DNA from: Rummeliibacillus suwonensis
GTDB taxonomy: Bacteria > Bacillota > Bacilli > Bacillales_A > Planococcaceae
Direction of reading: 5' to 3'
NCBI RefSeq assembly: GCF_007896435.1
Contig: NZ_VCBL01000001.1
Coordinates: 1,083,345-1,147,344, forward strand
DNA: 64,000 bases
Shown here: one piece after another, positions 37,551 through 45,817 of the stretch
Layout of the letters: every line of letters starts with the position of its first letter
Numbering within the stretch: the first letter of the stretch is position 1
The notes under the pieces: generated by a model
The model's input: the letters and a program-made list of their open reading frames with translations, nothing else
The model's database searches: none
What the model was told of the DNA's origin: nothing
Position numbers and translations under genes: made by a program

Positions 37551-38342
37551 ATGGAGAAAGTCAAAGTTGCAATTGTGGATGATAATAGTGAATTGGTAAA
37601 AATGATGGAAGAATATTTATCAAATCATGGAGAGATTGAGGTAATTAGTACAGCAACAAATGGTAAACAATGTTTGAAAATGTTAGAAGAGCATGTACCA
37701 GATGTTCTGTTATTAGATATTATTATGCCACATCTTGATGGATTAGCAGTTCTTGAAACGATGCATGAAAATCCCCAATTTAGTAATGTCCAAGTCATTA
37801 TGCTAACCGCTTTTGGCCAAGAAGATGTCATGAAACAAGCAGTTGAACTAGGTGCTTCTTACTTTATGTTAAAACCATTTGAATTTGACCGTTTAGCTTT
37901 GAAAATTTTACAATGTGCTGGTAAAAAAGTTGAAAAACAAAAACGTGTCAGTATCTTACAAGGTTCCAAACCACAAAAATTGGATCAACGTCAGCTAGAT
38001 GCGACCATCACAGCCATTATCAAAGAAATTGGTGTACCTGCTCACATTAAGGGATATGCGTATCTCCGTGAAGCCATCCAAATGGTCTATCTTGACGTAG
38101 AATTACTGGGTTCTATCACAAAGGTTCTATATCCGGACATCGCCAAAAAATTCGATACCACACCTTCAAGAGTAGAGCGTGCCATTCGCCATGCCATCGA
38201 AGTCGCATGGAATCGTGGAAACTACGAATCTATCTCGAAAATGTTCGGCTACACTGTCCATCATCTAAAATCAAAACCGACTAATTCAGAATTCATCGCC
38301 ATGATCGCGGATAAGATTCGGATTGAGATGGTTGCGGTTTAA
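37551..38342 (+). CDS. spo0A: Sporulation master regulator Spo0A
   Basis: 263 aa from ATG 37551 after AAAGGAGGAAG. Receiver domain: acidic DD at 10-11, phosphoacceptor D in [13 protein letters not shown] in MLKPFEF. The C-terminal DNA-binding effector domain is complete ([32 protein letters not shown]). The last 19 codons lie in a 59-bp sequence duplicated at 54737-54795, where the mobile element integrated; the element restores the same C terminus, with TAA instead of TAG. Confidence 0.97.
   Translation: MEKVKVAIVDDNSELVKMMEEYLSNHGEIEVISTATNGKQCLKMLEEHVPDVLLLDIIMPHLDGLAVLETMHENPQFSNVQVIMLTAFGQEDVMKQAVELGASYFMLKPFEFDRLALKILQCAGKKVEKQKRVSILQGSKPQKLDQRQLDATITAIIKEIGVPAHIKGYAYLREAIQMVYLDVELLGSITKVLYPDIAKKFDTTPSRVERAIRHAIEVAWNRGNYESISKMFGYTVHHLKSKPTNSEFIAMIADKIRIEMVAV
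38283..38341 (+). repeat. attL: attL: spo0A 3' end, 59-bp direct repeat
   Basis: Identical over 59 bp to 54737-54795. It starts aattcagaattcatcgccat and ends gatggttgcggttta. The flanks differ on both sides. Tyrosine recombinases often use the 3' ends of genes this way. Confidence 0.93.
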
Positions 38343-38388
38343 TGCTGATATGACGCAGTTTCTCACGTAAGCTTCACGGAATTATACC

Positions 38389-38418
38389 CGATAAACTTAT
38401 TATATATAACGATAAACT
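38389..38418 (+). repeat. Candidate integrase arm-type sites
   Basis: CGATAAACT occurs at 38389-38397 and 38410-38418, 21 bp (two helical turns) apart, just inside attL. One copy and a near copy persist in the decayed element end at 57220-57255. Confidence 0.45.
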
Positions 38419-38430
38419 CGCGCTAGTTAA

Positions 38431-38480
38431 GAGCGCCTGCTTTTACGATTTATTCGATCGTAGGAGGAGGCGCTTTTTTG
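38431..38480 (+). terminator. Hairpin between spo0A and integrase, containing the int ribosome site
   Basis: GAGCGCCT (38431-38438) pairs with AGGCGCTT (38468-38475), then a T run. An inner TACGAT/ATCGTA hairpin sits in the loop. The 3' side includes AGGAGG, the only ribosome site for int. The fold persists with compensatory changes in two decayed copies (about 57270 and 60345). Confidence 0.75.
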
Positions 38481-38482
38481 TT

Positions 38483-39454
38483 GTGAAAATAACGGGATTT
38501 GAACTAGATATTGACCGTTATATGCTCGATTGTTCTGCGAAAGGCTTATCTGCAAAAACGTTAAAATCGTATGAACAAACGTTAAGATTATTTGCTCGCT
38601 ACTTAGAAGAAAAATTCGAAATTACGGATTCGAAGAAAGTAGGCGCTGAGCATTTGCGGTCATATATATGCGATTTAGAAGAACGTGGAAAGTACGAAAT
38701 ATCTGCGAGTGGTAATCCGAAGAACTATCCGGAACGTCGACAAGACTACGGTAAGCAAATTTCAAAGACTACTATCGCCAATTATGTACGTAATATAAAG
38801 GCTTACTACAGTTATATGTACCAAGAACGCTATATTCGTAAAAATCCGATGAAGGAAGTTAAAGCGATTAAGCCGCAGCGAAAGGTTAAGCATTTGCTCG
38901 AAGATAAAGAGATAAAACAGTTCTTTCGCGCTTTTGAAGTAACGAAGTTCGACCAATATCGAGACTGGATAATGGCGCAACTGATATTCGATTGCGGTGC
39001 ACGTATTAACGAATTATCTGCGACAGTAGATGCGGATTACGACCTACGAAATAATGCGCTACTTTTACGTGAGACAAAGAATGGTAAAGAGCGTTTCGTT
39101 TACTTTAGCGACATTATGCGGCGACTATTAAAGTCGTGGTTTAACTACAAGGATCGCTATACGAATTCTGAATATACATTTCCAACTTTGCGAGGAAATC
39201 GCGTAAGAATCGAAGGCGTCGAGCGTTCATTCAGATTAAGAGCGCGTGACGTTGGCTTACAAGTAACTCCGCATTTGCTTAGAAATAACTTTGCCAAGCG
39301 CTATCTGATAAATGGCGGAGATTTAGCTACGTTATCTCGGTTGCTCGGACATTCAAGCGTTGAGGTCACAGCCAGTATTTATTTAGATTTTGCAGAAAAA
39401 GAATTAATGCAGAAATACCGTCAACACTCGCCGTTACAGCATTTAGACAAATAA
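38483..39454 (+). CDS. int: Tyrosine recombinase (element integrase)
   Basis: 323 aa, GTG start. N-terminal SAM-like core-binding domain (about 5-120) and catalytic domain with R174 (CGARINEL), the beta-hairpin lysine region TKNGKERF, H264-x-x-R267 (HLLRNNF), H290 (GHSS) and nucleophile Y300 (SIYLDF). It should carry out integration and excision at the spo0A 3' end. It lies 140 bp behind spo0A in the same direction, so readthrough from spo0A could feed it. Decayed relatives lie at 57300 and possibly 60390. Confidence 0.93.
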   Translation: MKITGFELDIDRYMLDCSAKGLSAKTLKSYEQTLRLFARYLEEKFEITDSKKVGAEHLRSYICDLEERGKYEISASGNPKNYPERRQDYGKQISKTTIANYVRNIKAYYSYMYQERYIRKNPMKEVKAIKPQRKVKHLLEDKEIKQFFRAFEVTKFDQYRDWIMAQLIFDCGARINELSATVDADYDLRNNALLLRETKNGKERFVYFSDIMRRLLKSWFNYKDRYTNSEYTFPTLRGNRVRIEGVERSFRLRARDVGLQVTPHLLRNNFAKRYLINGGDLATLSRLLGHSSVEVTASIYLDFAEKELMQKYRQHSPLQHLDK

Positions 39455-40171
39455 AAAAAGGACAAGCGTTAGCTCCGCCAGTCCTTAGCTACTCAATTAG
39501 CTTATACACCAATAAAAACTAAATATGAGTATCTTATATGCCTTCATTTTAATTTAAAAAAATTAGAATGTCAAAGGTCTAGTTTGCTATTGTCTTTTTT
39601 AAGAGACTCCGTCTTGGTTGCCCAATAACAGGACGTAAAATGAAAATGGTCAGGTTATGACGTTTCCACTGCAAATAAACGTCTAAGCTACATATAAACG
39701 TTTCCTATCACGTTTGTAGCTGAATGGCGCTAACGGCCATAACGGTTAGGAGTGGAAGGACTGGACGCTTACGGGCGTCGTAGGACGTACCATAGAGGTG
39801 TTTTTGTAGAGCTCCGCATTTGTCGGATATACATTAATCATATAAAGCATGATCGCAATATATGAAAACATGAAACTCACGGGGGCAGTAGTAGTGTAGT
39901 AGGTACGTTGGATTGAAAAATCCGCAACTGATAGGAGCATACGATACTCACCGCACACTGTGATGGTTTGTGAAATAGCGTTGTCTGTCTTGTTTGTAGT
40001 AGATTAATATTTTCTACCGCGAACTTAGGCAGACAACTTTGCGCCGAGCCTAGCCGCTCCTATTCCGGTTTGTGCCAAAATTCAAAAGAAAAAGCAAGCT
40101 GATAATCCCTAGCAATACTATAACTAAAAATGGTACTATACTATTATAATTATTTAGTAGGGGTGAAAGTA
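39455..40171 (+). other. Hairpin-rich non-coding region behind int
   Basis: No gene found. At about 39660-39790 several perfect hairpins cluster: AGCTAC/GTAGCT enclosing AAACGT/ACGTTT (39688-39722), TGGC/GCCA with gctaacg loop, GACGC/GCGTC, and an outer TTCCACT/AGTGGAA pairing. A second nest is GTTGTCTG (39980-39987) with CAGACAAC (40030-40037) enclosing GTAGA/TCTAC. It could be a structured RNA, an origin or a recombination site. Confidence 0.45.
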
Positions 40172-40750
40172 ATGCAAGAAAAAGATAATCATAGATTTTT
40201 ATTTACAACAGATTCTGCATATATTATCGGATATATTACAATAGTTGGTTATACTATGGCATATTATTTTCAAAAAGGATATTTCGAGCATTATAGAGTC
40301 CCCGAAGAATTTATGCCTGATACAACAATTAATACTATTCTATTGATAATAACGGTATTTGGACCGATATTTTTATTTTTAACGCAGATTATAGGCTTAT
40401 ATAGTAATTCATTCACTAAACATATTAAACAAGAACACAAATTACTAAAAGATAAACCTATTTTATTCTATACAATGATAATATTCAGTATATATTTATT
40501 AGGGCAAATTAGTTATTTTGTAGGATTGGGTAAAGCGAATATTGAAAATACATATACTATTGCAACTAATAATGATAAAGAATATATCGTAATACTACGT
40601 GAAGATGATAATTCATTGGTTGCACCTTTTAATCGTAAGAAGAAGATATTAGTACCTAGATATATACTATTAGATAATAAAGATTTAACTTTTACTAAAG
40701 AAATTATTAATAATATAAAACTAGATGAAAATTTTTCTAAAAGTAAATAA
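40172..40750 (+). CDS. Element-encoded membrane protein, unknown
   Basis: 192 aa from ATG 40172 behind AGGGGTGAAAG; an upstream in-frame ATG (40130) has no ribosome site. Three hydrophobic segments (AYIIGYITIVGYTMAYYF, NTILLIITVFGPIFLFLTQII, ILFYTMIIFSIYLLGQISYF) and a charged C-terminal domain. No family recognised. It is very AT-rich compared with the rest of the element, so it may be a later acquisition. Confidence 0.65.
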   Translation: MQEKDNHRFLFTTDSAYIIGYITIVGYTMAYYFQKGYFEHYRVPEEFMPDTTINTILLIITVFGPIFLFLTQIIGLYSNSFTKHIKQEHKLLKDKPILFYTMIIFSIYLLGQISYFVGLGKANIENTYTIATNNDKEYIVILREDDNSLVAPFNRKKKILVPRYILLDNKDLTFTKEIINNIKLDENFSKSK

Positions 40751-40768
40751 TCTATAAAAGCCTACCAT

Positions 40769-40981
40769 TTATTTGGGAGGCTTTTCTAATACAAGTAAAT
40801 CACTTATCTCGACGTCAAGCGCTTCGCACAAAGCTCCGATTGAATCACGCTGATACTGCTTAGTTTCATCGTTATATAGTCGTCTTACAGTCTCAACAGG
40901 TAAATCAGCCATTCGAGCACACTCCCGAATAGAAATACCTCTACGATCTAAAATGTTTTTCAAATTTGATTTAACACGCAT
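40769..40981 (-). CDS. Small XRE-family repressor (CI-like)
   Basis: 70 aa, single Cro/CI helix-turn-helix (SIRECARMADLPVETVRRLYND). The only minus-strand gene of the left half. It faces three palindromic operators (41033-41127) and the divergent rightward promoter, the layout of a lysogeny switch. No C-terminal cleavage domain, so induction would not be by LexA-type self-cleavage. Confidence 0.85.
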   Translation of the reverse strand: MRVKSNLKNILDRRGISIRECARMADLPVETVRRLYNDETKQYQRDSIGALCEALDVEISDLLVLEKPPK

Positions 40982-41032
40982 AAGAAAGCCCCCTAATGTT
41001 TTCCTAAATTATATAATAAAAATTTTAAAAAA

Positions 41033-41127
41033 ACTACGGAATGTAGTTGACAACGGAACGTAGTCGGTGTATTATAAGTATATAGAACACGTCGATAATT
41101 TATACCCAGGTGACTACGGAACGTGTT
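41033..41127 (+). promoter_or_regulatory. Switch region: three operators and rightward promoter
   Basis: Palindrome ACTACGGAACGTAGT in three versions: 41033-41047 (ACTACGGAATGTAGT), 41050-41064 (ACAACGGAACGTAGT), 41113-41127 (ACTACGGAACGTGTT). Promoter TTGACA (41047-41052), 17 bp, TATTAT (41070-41075) is straddled by the first two. GAACACGT and ACGTGTTC form a further inverted pair at about 41085 and 41121. Confidence 0.8.
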
Positions 41128-41148
41128 CGATAATAAGGAGGAAATAAT

Positions 41149-41331
41149 ATGCAAATCAAATACGTAAAAACAATCGTAGGATGGTACAACATTTATAACG
41201 TTCAAACTGGTGAAGTAATCAACGTAACTCCGGAACAATTCGCAGAACTTTGCCCGGGAGTATCACGCAAATCTCGCTTAGGTTGCTTGAAGATTGACGT
41301 ATCAAATAAAAAACGTCTCTTTGCAGCATAG
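41149..41331 (+). CDS. Small element protein under the switch promoter
   Basis: 60 aa. AAGGAGG precedes the ATG and it is the first gene from the repressor-controlled promoter, in the position of Cro or an early regulator. The sequence (YVKTIVGWYNIYNVQTGEVI...) shows no helix-turn-helix. Unrecognised. Confidence 0.65.
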   Translation: MQIKYVKTIVGWYNIYNVQTGEVINVTPEQFAELCPGVSRKSRLGCLKIDVSNKKRLFAA

Positions 41332-41339
41332 TAATAAAT

Positions 41340-41692
41340 TTTTGCGGATATACACGGCGTATCCTACGAGTAAATAACTATAGTCAACGTGTGCTTATTT
41401 ATGAACGAGCGCTACTAGACGGATTCTAGTGGAGCAAACGGATGGCATAACGCTAGTCGTGCGGAGGGTTACGGGAATAATCTAAAGCAAAGTAGGTAGT
41501 CAGTCGCGATGGCAAAGCGACTTAAGCGATTAGCCTCGGCAAAGGCTTATCAAACGCAATTCAGTAGGCGCCAAACTACTGAGCCTATAATAACACGGCT
41601 TGAGGCACGAAAGAGGCTTAAAGCTTTAAATAACGAGAATACAAAAAGAAAAAGCGAAGGTTAGCTACCAACGCTTTTTTTTATTTTTTTTT
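41340..41692 (+). ncRNA. Candidate structured non-coding RNA with its own terminator
   Basis: About 350 nt without an open frame but with consecutive strong hairpins: ACTAGA/TCTAGT (about 41420), AGTCGC/GCGACT (about 41501-41524), AGCCT/AGGCT, CAGTAG/CTACTG (about 41563-41582), GCCT/AGGC pairs, and a final AAGCG/CGCTT hairpin with T8. It is transcribable from the switch promoter at 41047. No known RNA class recognised. Confidence 0.55.
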
Positions 41693-42059
41693 AACTTTTT
41701 GGCCAAAAACCTGCCCACTTTCCAATGTAATTTGTATAAGAAGTAATAAGTAGATAAAAAGATTGCAGAAAAGTGTGCGAAAGAAAAAGTTTTTACGTAC
41801 TAAAAAGTGTAAGACGATTAAAAAAATAAATTTTAGTGGGCAATTTGGTTCCTTTTACTGTGTGTATAAGATAGGAAGATAAAAAAATACGAAAAAGTGG
41901 TCCATTTTTAATGGTTTTAGTGCGGATATATATTGGAAGCAAAAAAAAGTTTTAGATAGTTTTAGATTTATGGTCCATTTTTTATCACTTTAGTGTCTAT
42001 ACAAGGTGTAAGGTGTTAACTAGCGTATCGACTAAACAAAATAATAGGAGGTCATTCAA
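41693..42059 (+). other. AT-rich region with short direct repeats before the parB block
   Basis: tggtccattttt occurs at about 41899 and 41972, ttttagtg four times, and aaaagtgt/aagtggtcc variants between 41780 and 41990. It could hold operators or iterons for the replication/partition genes. AGGAGG at 42047 belongs to the next open frame. Confidence 0.35.
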
Positions 42060-42217
42060 ATGAATCAACAACCACATCTAATTGGAAATATCGAAAGTTT
42101 ACCCGAACATGAGCGATACATCTTTTCGCATTAGTAATCGCGCAGTTAGGTGGACATAAATGCAGCCGTGAGCTTACGGAAGCATTGAGTAACTGGCGTA
42201 AAAAATTAAGAAAATAA
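42060..42217 (+). pseudogene. Small gene with an apparent frameshift
   Basis: ATG 42060 behind AGGAGG reads MNQQPHLIGNIESLPEHER, then stops at 42132-42134. A shifted frame continues from the same place as HLFALVIAQLGGHKCSREL to TAA 42215, directly before parB. One base change near 42115 would give about 52 aa. Unrecognised. Confidence 0.5.
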
Positions 42218-42225
42218 TCGGAAGG

Positions 42226-43212
42226 ATGATGAAGATGACGAAAATTAAAATCAGCGAAATTATTACAAACCCAAATCAGCCGCGAGAGTATTTCGATGAC
42301 AAAGCACTTGCGGAGTTAGCTGAATCAATTAAAAATGACGGATTAATGACACCGATAATGGTTCGGCCACTGGGAGATAAATATGAAATAGTGCAAGGTG
42401 AACGACGATATAGGGCATCTAAAATGGCAGGATTGAGCGAAGTACCTGTTAATATACGTGAAATGAACGATGTAGATGCTTTTCATTTAGCTGTAATTGA
42501 AAATATTCAACGTGAGCAACTTTCACCAATTGAAGAAGCGCAGGCATTTATGAAATACGTAGAAATGGGCTTCACACATGAACAAATCGCTCAAAAGGTT
42601 AGTAAGGGACGTACATATATAACGACAAAGTTGCGTCTACTAAATTTATCACCGGAAATTCAAGATTGGATAGCGGAAGGGCGTCTTGCGGAAGGTCATG
42701 CAAAGAAAATTTTAACTGCTAAAAACGATATTTGCAGATTAATGGAAGTTTGTCGGTTTCTACATGGTACGGAGGATTCATTTGAGTATATTCAAAGACT
42801 ATTGATGTTCTATTTCAAAGATAAAGAAAAAATAAGCGTTAAGGACATAGAAAATTATTTATCGAAATTTAAGTACCTGCTAATTAGGAGTGAACTATAT
42901 TGGTTATCGTTTTTAGCATTTCCAGAAGAAATTAAACAAAGAGAAAGTATTCAACAGTCTGCTTTTATTGCAGTGAGCATTGCGTTGGAGATGGGTGCAA
43001 ACTACTCTGAAATATCAGTAGATGACGTAAGATTTATGTTTGATTACGCACTAAAAAACAAGAATGGAGATACAAAGGCTTGGAAAATATATAAAGCGCT
43101 GGAAGAGTGGGAGGGTTTCATTCGGTTTAATAGATTTAAGGAGATGGAACAAGAAGAAATAGTAGACGAATTAAGGAAATGTGACTTAACGAAGGAATTG
43201 TTTCTGTATTAA
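42226..43212 (+). CDS. ParB/Spo0J-family partition protein
   Basis: About 328 aa; ATG 42226, 42229 and 42235 are all possible after GAAGG. N-terminal ParB domain with the CTP-binding box GERRYRASKMAGL and KNDGLMTPIMVRP, then a KorB-type helix-turn-helix (TKLRLLNLSPEI). The C terminus is unlike chromosomal Spo0J. No ParA partner is visible. A parS-like palindrome overlaps its stop codon. This suggests plasmid-type maintenance or DNA loading. Confidence 0.88.
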   Translation: MMKMTKIKISEIITNPNQPREYFDDKALAELAESIKNDGLMTPIMVRPLGDKYEIVQGERRYRASKMAGLSEVPVNIREMNDVDAFHLAVIENIQREQLSPIEEAQAFMKYVEMGFTHEQIAQKVSKGRTYITTKLRLLNLSPEIQDWIAEGRLAEGHAKKILTAKNDICRLMEVCRFLHGTEDSFEYIQRLLMFYFKDKEKISVKDIENYLSKFKYLLIRSELYWLSFLAFPEEIKQRESIQQSAFIAVSIALEMGANYSEISVDDVRFMFDYALKNKNGDTKAWKIYKALEEWEGFIRFNRFKEMEQEEIVDELRKCDLTKELFLY

Positions 43213-43228
43213 TGTGTCGCGTGACACA
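43213..43228 (+). promoter_or_regulatory. Candidate parS site
   Basis: TGTGTCGCGTGACACA matches the Bacillus parS TGTTCCACGTGAAACA at 12 of 16 positions and sits in a 20-bp palindrome (43211-43230) directly behind the parB stop. Confidence 0.55.
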
Positions 43229-43256
43229 TTGAAATAAAACGAAAAGGATGATGACG

Positions 43257-43742
43257 ATGATGATGAATGAAACGAAACAGGTTAATAAAGCTTTACCATT
43301 TAAAAATGTACTGGGCTTTACGGCGATGCCTAACGAAGTTTTAAAAATTTATACCGGACATCCTAAGTTTGACGGCAAATGTGAGCGCGTTTATCTGCAT
43401 CTACTAGATAAATATAACGATAGTTTTAAATACGCCTTTCCTACGCAAGATTTAATAGCAGATGAAACGTTTTTAAGTCGCCAAAGTGTCATTCGTGCAT
43501 TAGCGATCTTAGAGGAACTCGAATTGATTCAGGCGATTTATAACACTGACTACGGTAATAACATTTATGTCTTTAAAAAGCCGATCGCTAATCGCGAGGA
43601 GTTTGAACAACGATTCCCGGAGGCAGTAGAATATCGGTTAAAATTCGAGGAATCCCGTGCTAAAGACAAAGTTAAACGCCATGAAAGACTAGCGGATTAC
43701 CGTGCAAGAGTACAAGAGATATTTGAGAGTGCCAATAGTTAG
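43257..43742 (+). CDS. Winged-helix replication-type protein
   Basis: About 161 aa; several ATGs follow AAAAGG (43248-43263) and the exact start is open. The middle (CERVYLHLLDKYNDSFKYAF and LIADETFLSRQSVIRALAILEELELI) is the helix-turn-helix/winged-helix region common in plasmid replication initiators and phage DnaD/RepA-like proteins. Iterons lie directly downstream. A replication role is inferred from fold and context. Confidence 0.6.
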   Translation: MMMNETKQVNKALPFKNVLGFTAMPNEVLKIYTGHPKFDGKCERVYLHLLDKYNDSFKYAFPTQDLIADETFLSRQSVIRALAILEELELIQAIYNTDYGNNIYVFKKPIANREEFEQRFPEAVEYRLKFEESRAKDKVKRHERLADYRARVQEIFESANS

Positions 43743-43772
43743 TATAGCGCGGTTACTAGTTGTTACCGTATT

Positions 43773-43808
43773 AAGATTTACTACCGAGATTTACGTACTA
43801 AGATTTAC
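43773..43808 (+). repeat. Iteron-like direct repeats
   Basis: RAGATTTAC three times (43773-43781, 43786-43794, 43800-43808), 13 and 14 bp apart, directly after the replication-type gene. Candidate origin. Confidence 0.5.
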
Positions 43809-43957
43809 AAAAGATAGCGTCCATTAGCTAAAGCTAATAAACGCAGATAGCGATAAGCGTTATTTATATTATCTATTGCTGCAAAAGAAAGTAACAAAGT
43901 GAAAAGAAATACATTTGTGGTATCAAATATTAACCACATAAAATTGGAGGGTATTAG

Positions 43958-44815
43958 ATGACGACGATGACGATTGAGAACGCAAAGACTAAAGTAGTAT
44001 TTAAAAAAGGTGATGTATTAAGAACAGCTTTAACAGAAGAGCCGGGTGCAGGTGCGGTAAAGTTTGCGAAGATGATTTTAGAGGAATATAACTTCCTAGT
44101 AAGTAAAGAGAATTATCGCATTAAATTGACCACTGGAGATTATTACGAAATTGCGGATATGTTTAGAGCAAATGGCGGAATTAATAACATAGGTTCACGC
44201 ATGGAATACAACGGTATAGCGATAGAGGTTGCTGGGGATATAATTTACGGTGATTTCGAGGAGTTTAAACGTATCAAACGTTGCCATTTCTGCGGTTACT
44301 TTTATTGGGATATTACGAAAAATAACAGTAGTCATGTATGCTCGTCTGAATGCAAACAAGGTAAAGATATTGTGCTTAAACATTATCGCAGACAAATCCG
44401 CAATGCAGGCAAGCAAAAACGCCCGACATACAAAGATTTATACTATCTTGACGGTGAATATCCGTGCTGGACTAATGAATACCGCATGTTTGAATACGAT
44501 CGTAAGCGTGGGTGTTATTCTTATGGGGATGATTTAGAGGTCGCTATTGCCCGTCACCAATTAAACGTGAAAATGGGCGGAAAAAAGAAGAAAACGCAAG
44601 CTATCAATTATAATGGAACGGAAAAAGTAACGAAAATTGCAGTGCGTTTGAATAATCACAGTGAGAAAGTTAAGAGTAAGACAACTGTTATAAGGAAATC
44701 ACGCGAAGAAATTGAAAAGCATTTACTTGAAACCTATGGAGCGACTAAGCTTGCAGAGGAACGTATTCGAGCAGAAAAAGCAGGTCGTGGATTCTTTTAT
44801 GTTGAGACTATTTAG
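43958..44815 (+). CDS. Element protein with zinc-finger motif, unknown
   Basis: 285 aa. CHFCGYFYW...CSSEC (residues about 109-128) is a four-cysteine zinc-binding pattern, followed by a basic region (KKKKTQ, VRLNNHSEKVKSKTT). Possibly DNA- or RNA-binding. TTGGAGGG precedes the ATG. Unrecognised family. A small hairpin terminator follows. Confidence 0.65.
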   Translation: MTTMTIENAKTKVVFKKGDVLRTALTEEPGAGAVKFAKMILEEYNFLVSKENYRIKLTTGDYYEIADMFRANGGINNIGSRMEYNGIAIEVAGDIIYGDFEEFKRIKRCHFCGYFYWDITKNNSSHVCSSECKQGKDIVLKHYRRQIRNAGKQKRPTYKDLYYLDGEYPCWTNEYRMFEYDRKRGCYSYGDDLEVAIARHQLNVKMGGKKKKTQAINYNGTEKVTKIAVRLNNHSEKVKSKTTVIRKSREEIEKHLLETYGATKLAEERIRAEKAGRGFFYVETI

Positions 44816-44844
44816 GTGCGACCATCTCGGCTATATATAGATAC

Positions 44845-44868
44845 GGCGATACCAATTCGCCTTTTTTT
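44845..44868 (+). terminator. Small terminator
   Basis: GGCGA (44845-44849) pairs with TCGCC (44857-44861), then T7. Confidence 0.65.
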
Positions 44869-44914
44869 ATTTAGGCTGTATGTAAAATTAATTGAAGAAA
44901 GGTTGTGAAAGTAT

Positions 44915-45160
44915 ATGTTAAATAACACGATTAAAGCGCTACGCCTCTACAATGGTATGACACAAGAACAATTCGCATCAGAAATTGGGTATAGTATCAC
45001 TGCGCTTAGCATGGCTGAGACGGGAGCTCGAACCATTTCTCCACGTTTTCAGTCTGCTATCGCAAGGCGTTTTTCGCTAGACGATGGCTTTCTTCTTTTT
45101 TTACGTAAATATGAGAAAGTGAATAGTCTTATCCAAGATACAACTTTATCACAAATTTAG
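44915..45160 (+). CDS. XRE-family helix-turn-helix protein
   Basis: 81 aa, HTH at NGMTQEQFASEIGYSITALSMAETG. GAAAGG precedes the ATG at adequate spacing. Probably a regulator of the downstream late genes; targets unknown. Confidence 0.8.
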   Translation: MLNNTIKALRLYNGMTQEQFASEIGYSITALSMAETGARTISPRFQSAIARRFSLDDGFLLFLRKYEKVNSLIQDTTLSQI

Positions 45161-45190
45161 CCGAATTTCAAGGGGGAAGATTATATAAAA

Positions 45191-45550
45191 ATGGCTAGAA
45201 ACGCCGTAGCACGTTACATCGAAAAGAATTGCGCCAATTACGACGCAAACGGTCAATGTTTATTGCAGACTTTTGAGAGTGGTAGCCACATATGCCCGCT
45301 CTTTTTTAGTTTGAATTCACGTTGTAATTACGCAGAAACTTCCGTACTCCCAGGCGATGAGCACATCCAAGCGCTGTATATGCAAGGTAAACAAGGCGCT
45401 GAGATCATCCTAAATACTTGCGAACGCTGCAAAAAGCCATATAAACGCAAAAGCAATCGCCAAAAATATTGTCCAGTATGCCAAGCGGATCAAGCACGTA
45501 AAAGGTCGCGTGAAGGTATGGCAAAGTCGAGAGCAAATGTTAATGGTTAG
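45191..45550 (+). CDS. Cysteine-rich phage-type regulatory protein
   Basis: 119 aa. C-terminal CERCKKPYKRKSNRQKYCPVCQ is a zinc-ribbon/HTH-like motif common in small phage proteins. N-terminal cysteines (C14, C23, C34, C43) may bind a second metal. AAGGGGGAAG ribosome site. Possibly a late-gene activator. Confidence 0.6.
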   Translation: MARNAVARYIEKNCANYDANGQCLLQTFESGSHICPLFFSLNSRCNYAETSVLPGDEHIQALYMQGKQGAEIILNTCERCKKPYKRKSNRQKYCPVCQADQARKRSREGMAKSRANVNG

Positions 45551-45676
45551 GGATTCTAAAACGTTGATTTTACCGGCTTTGTGGCGTCTGTTTTAAGGCG
45601 CAAATATGAGGAGAGTAGTATTTATCCTTATTGTCTTTTTGAGTGTCCTAAACATTAACAAAAGGGGGTGAGTCTC

Positions 45677-45805
45677 ATGCCGATGAAGGGCTACAAAAGG
45701 GTAATATTGCCCAAACCAAAAGCAAAGGAAGATACCCAAAAGAATAAAAATAAGCACGATAGCAGAACAGAATTTTTAAAATTCGCTGCCCAAAAATGCC
45801 GATAA
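45677..45805 (+). CDS. 42-aa basic protein before the scaffold gene
   Basis: ATG 45677 behind AAAGGGGGTGAG, 13 bp before the next start. MPMKGYKRVILPKPKAKEDT and a Lys-rich remainder. Good ribosome site and spacing support a real gene; unrecognised. Confidence 0.5.
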   Translation: MPMKGYKRVILPKPKAKEDTQKNKNKHDSRTEFLKFAAQKCR

Positions 45806-45817
45806 GGAGAGATGAAA

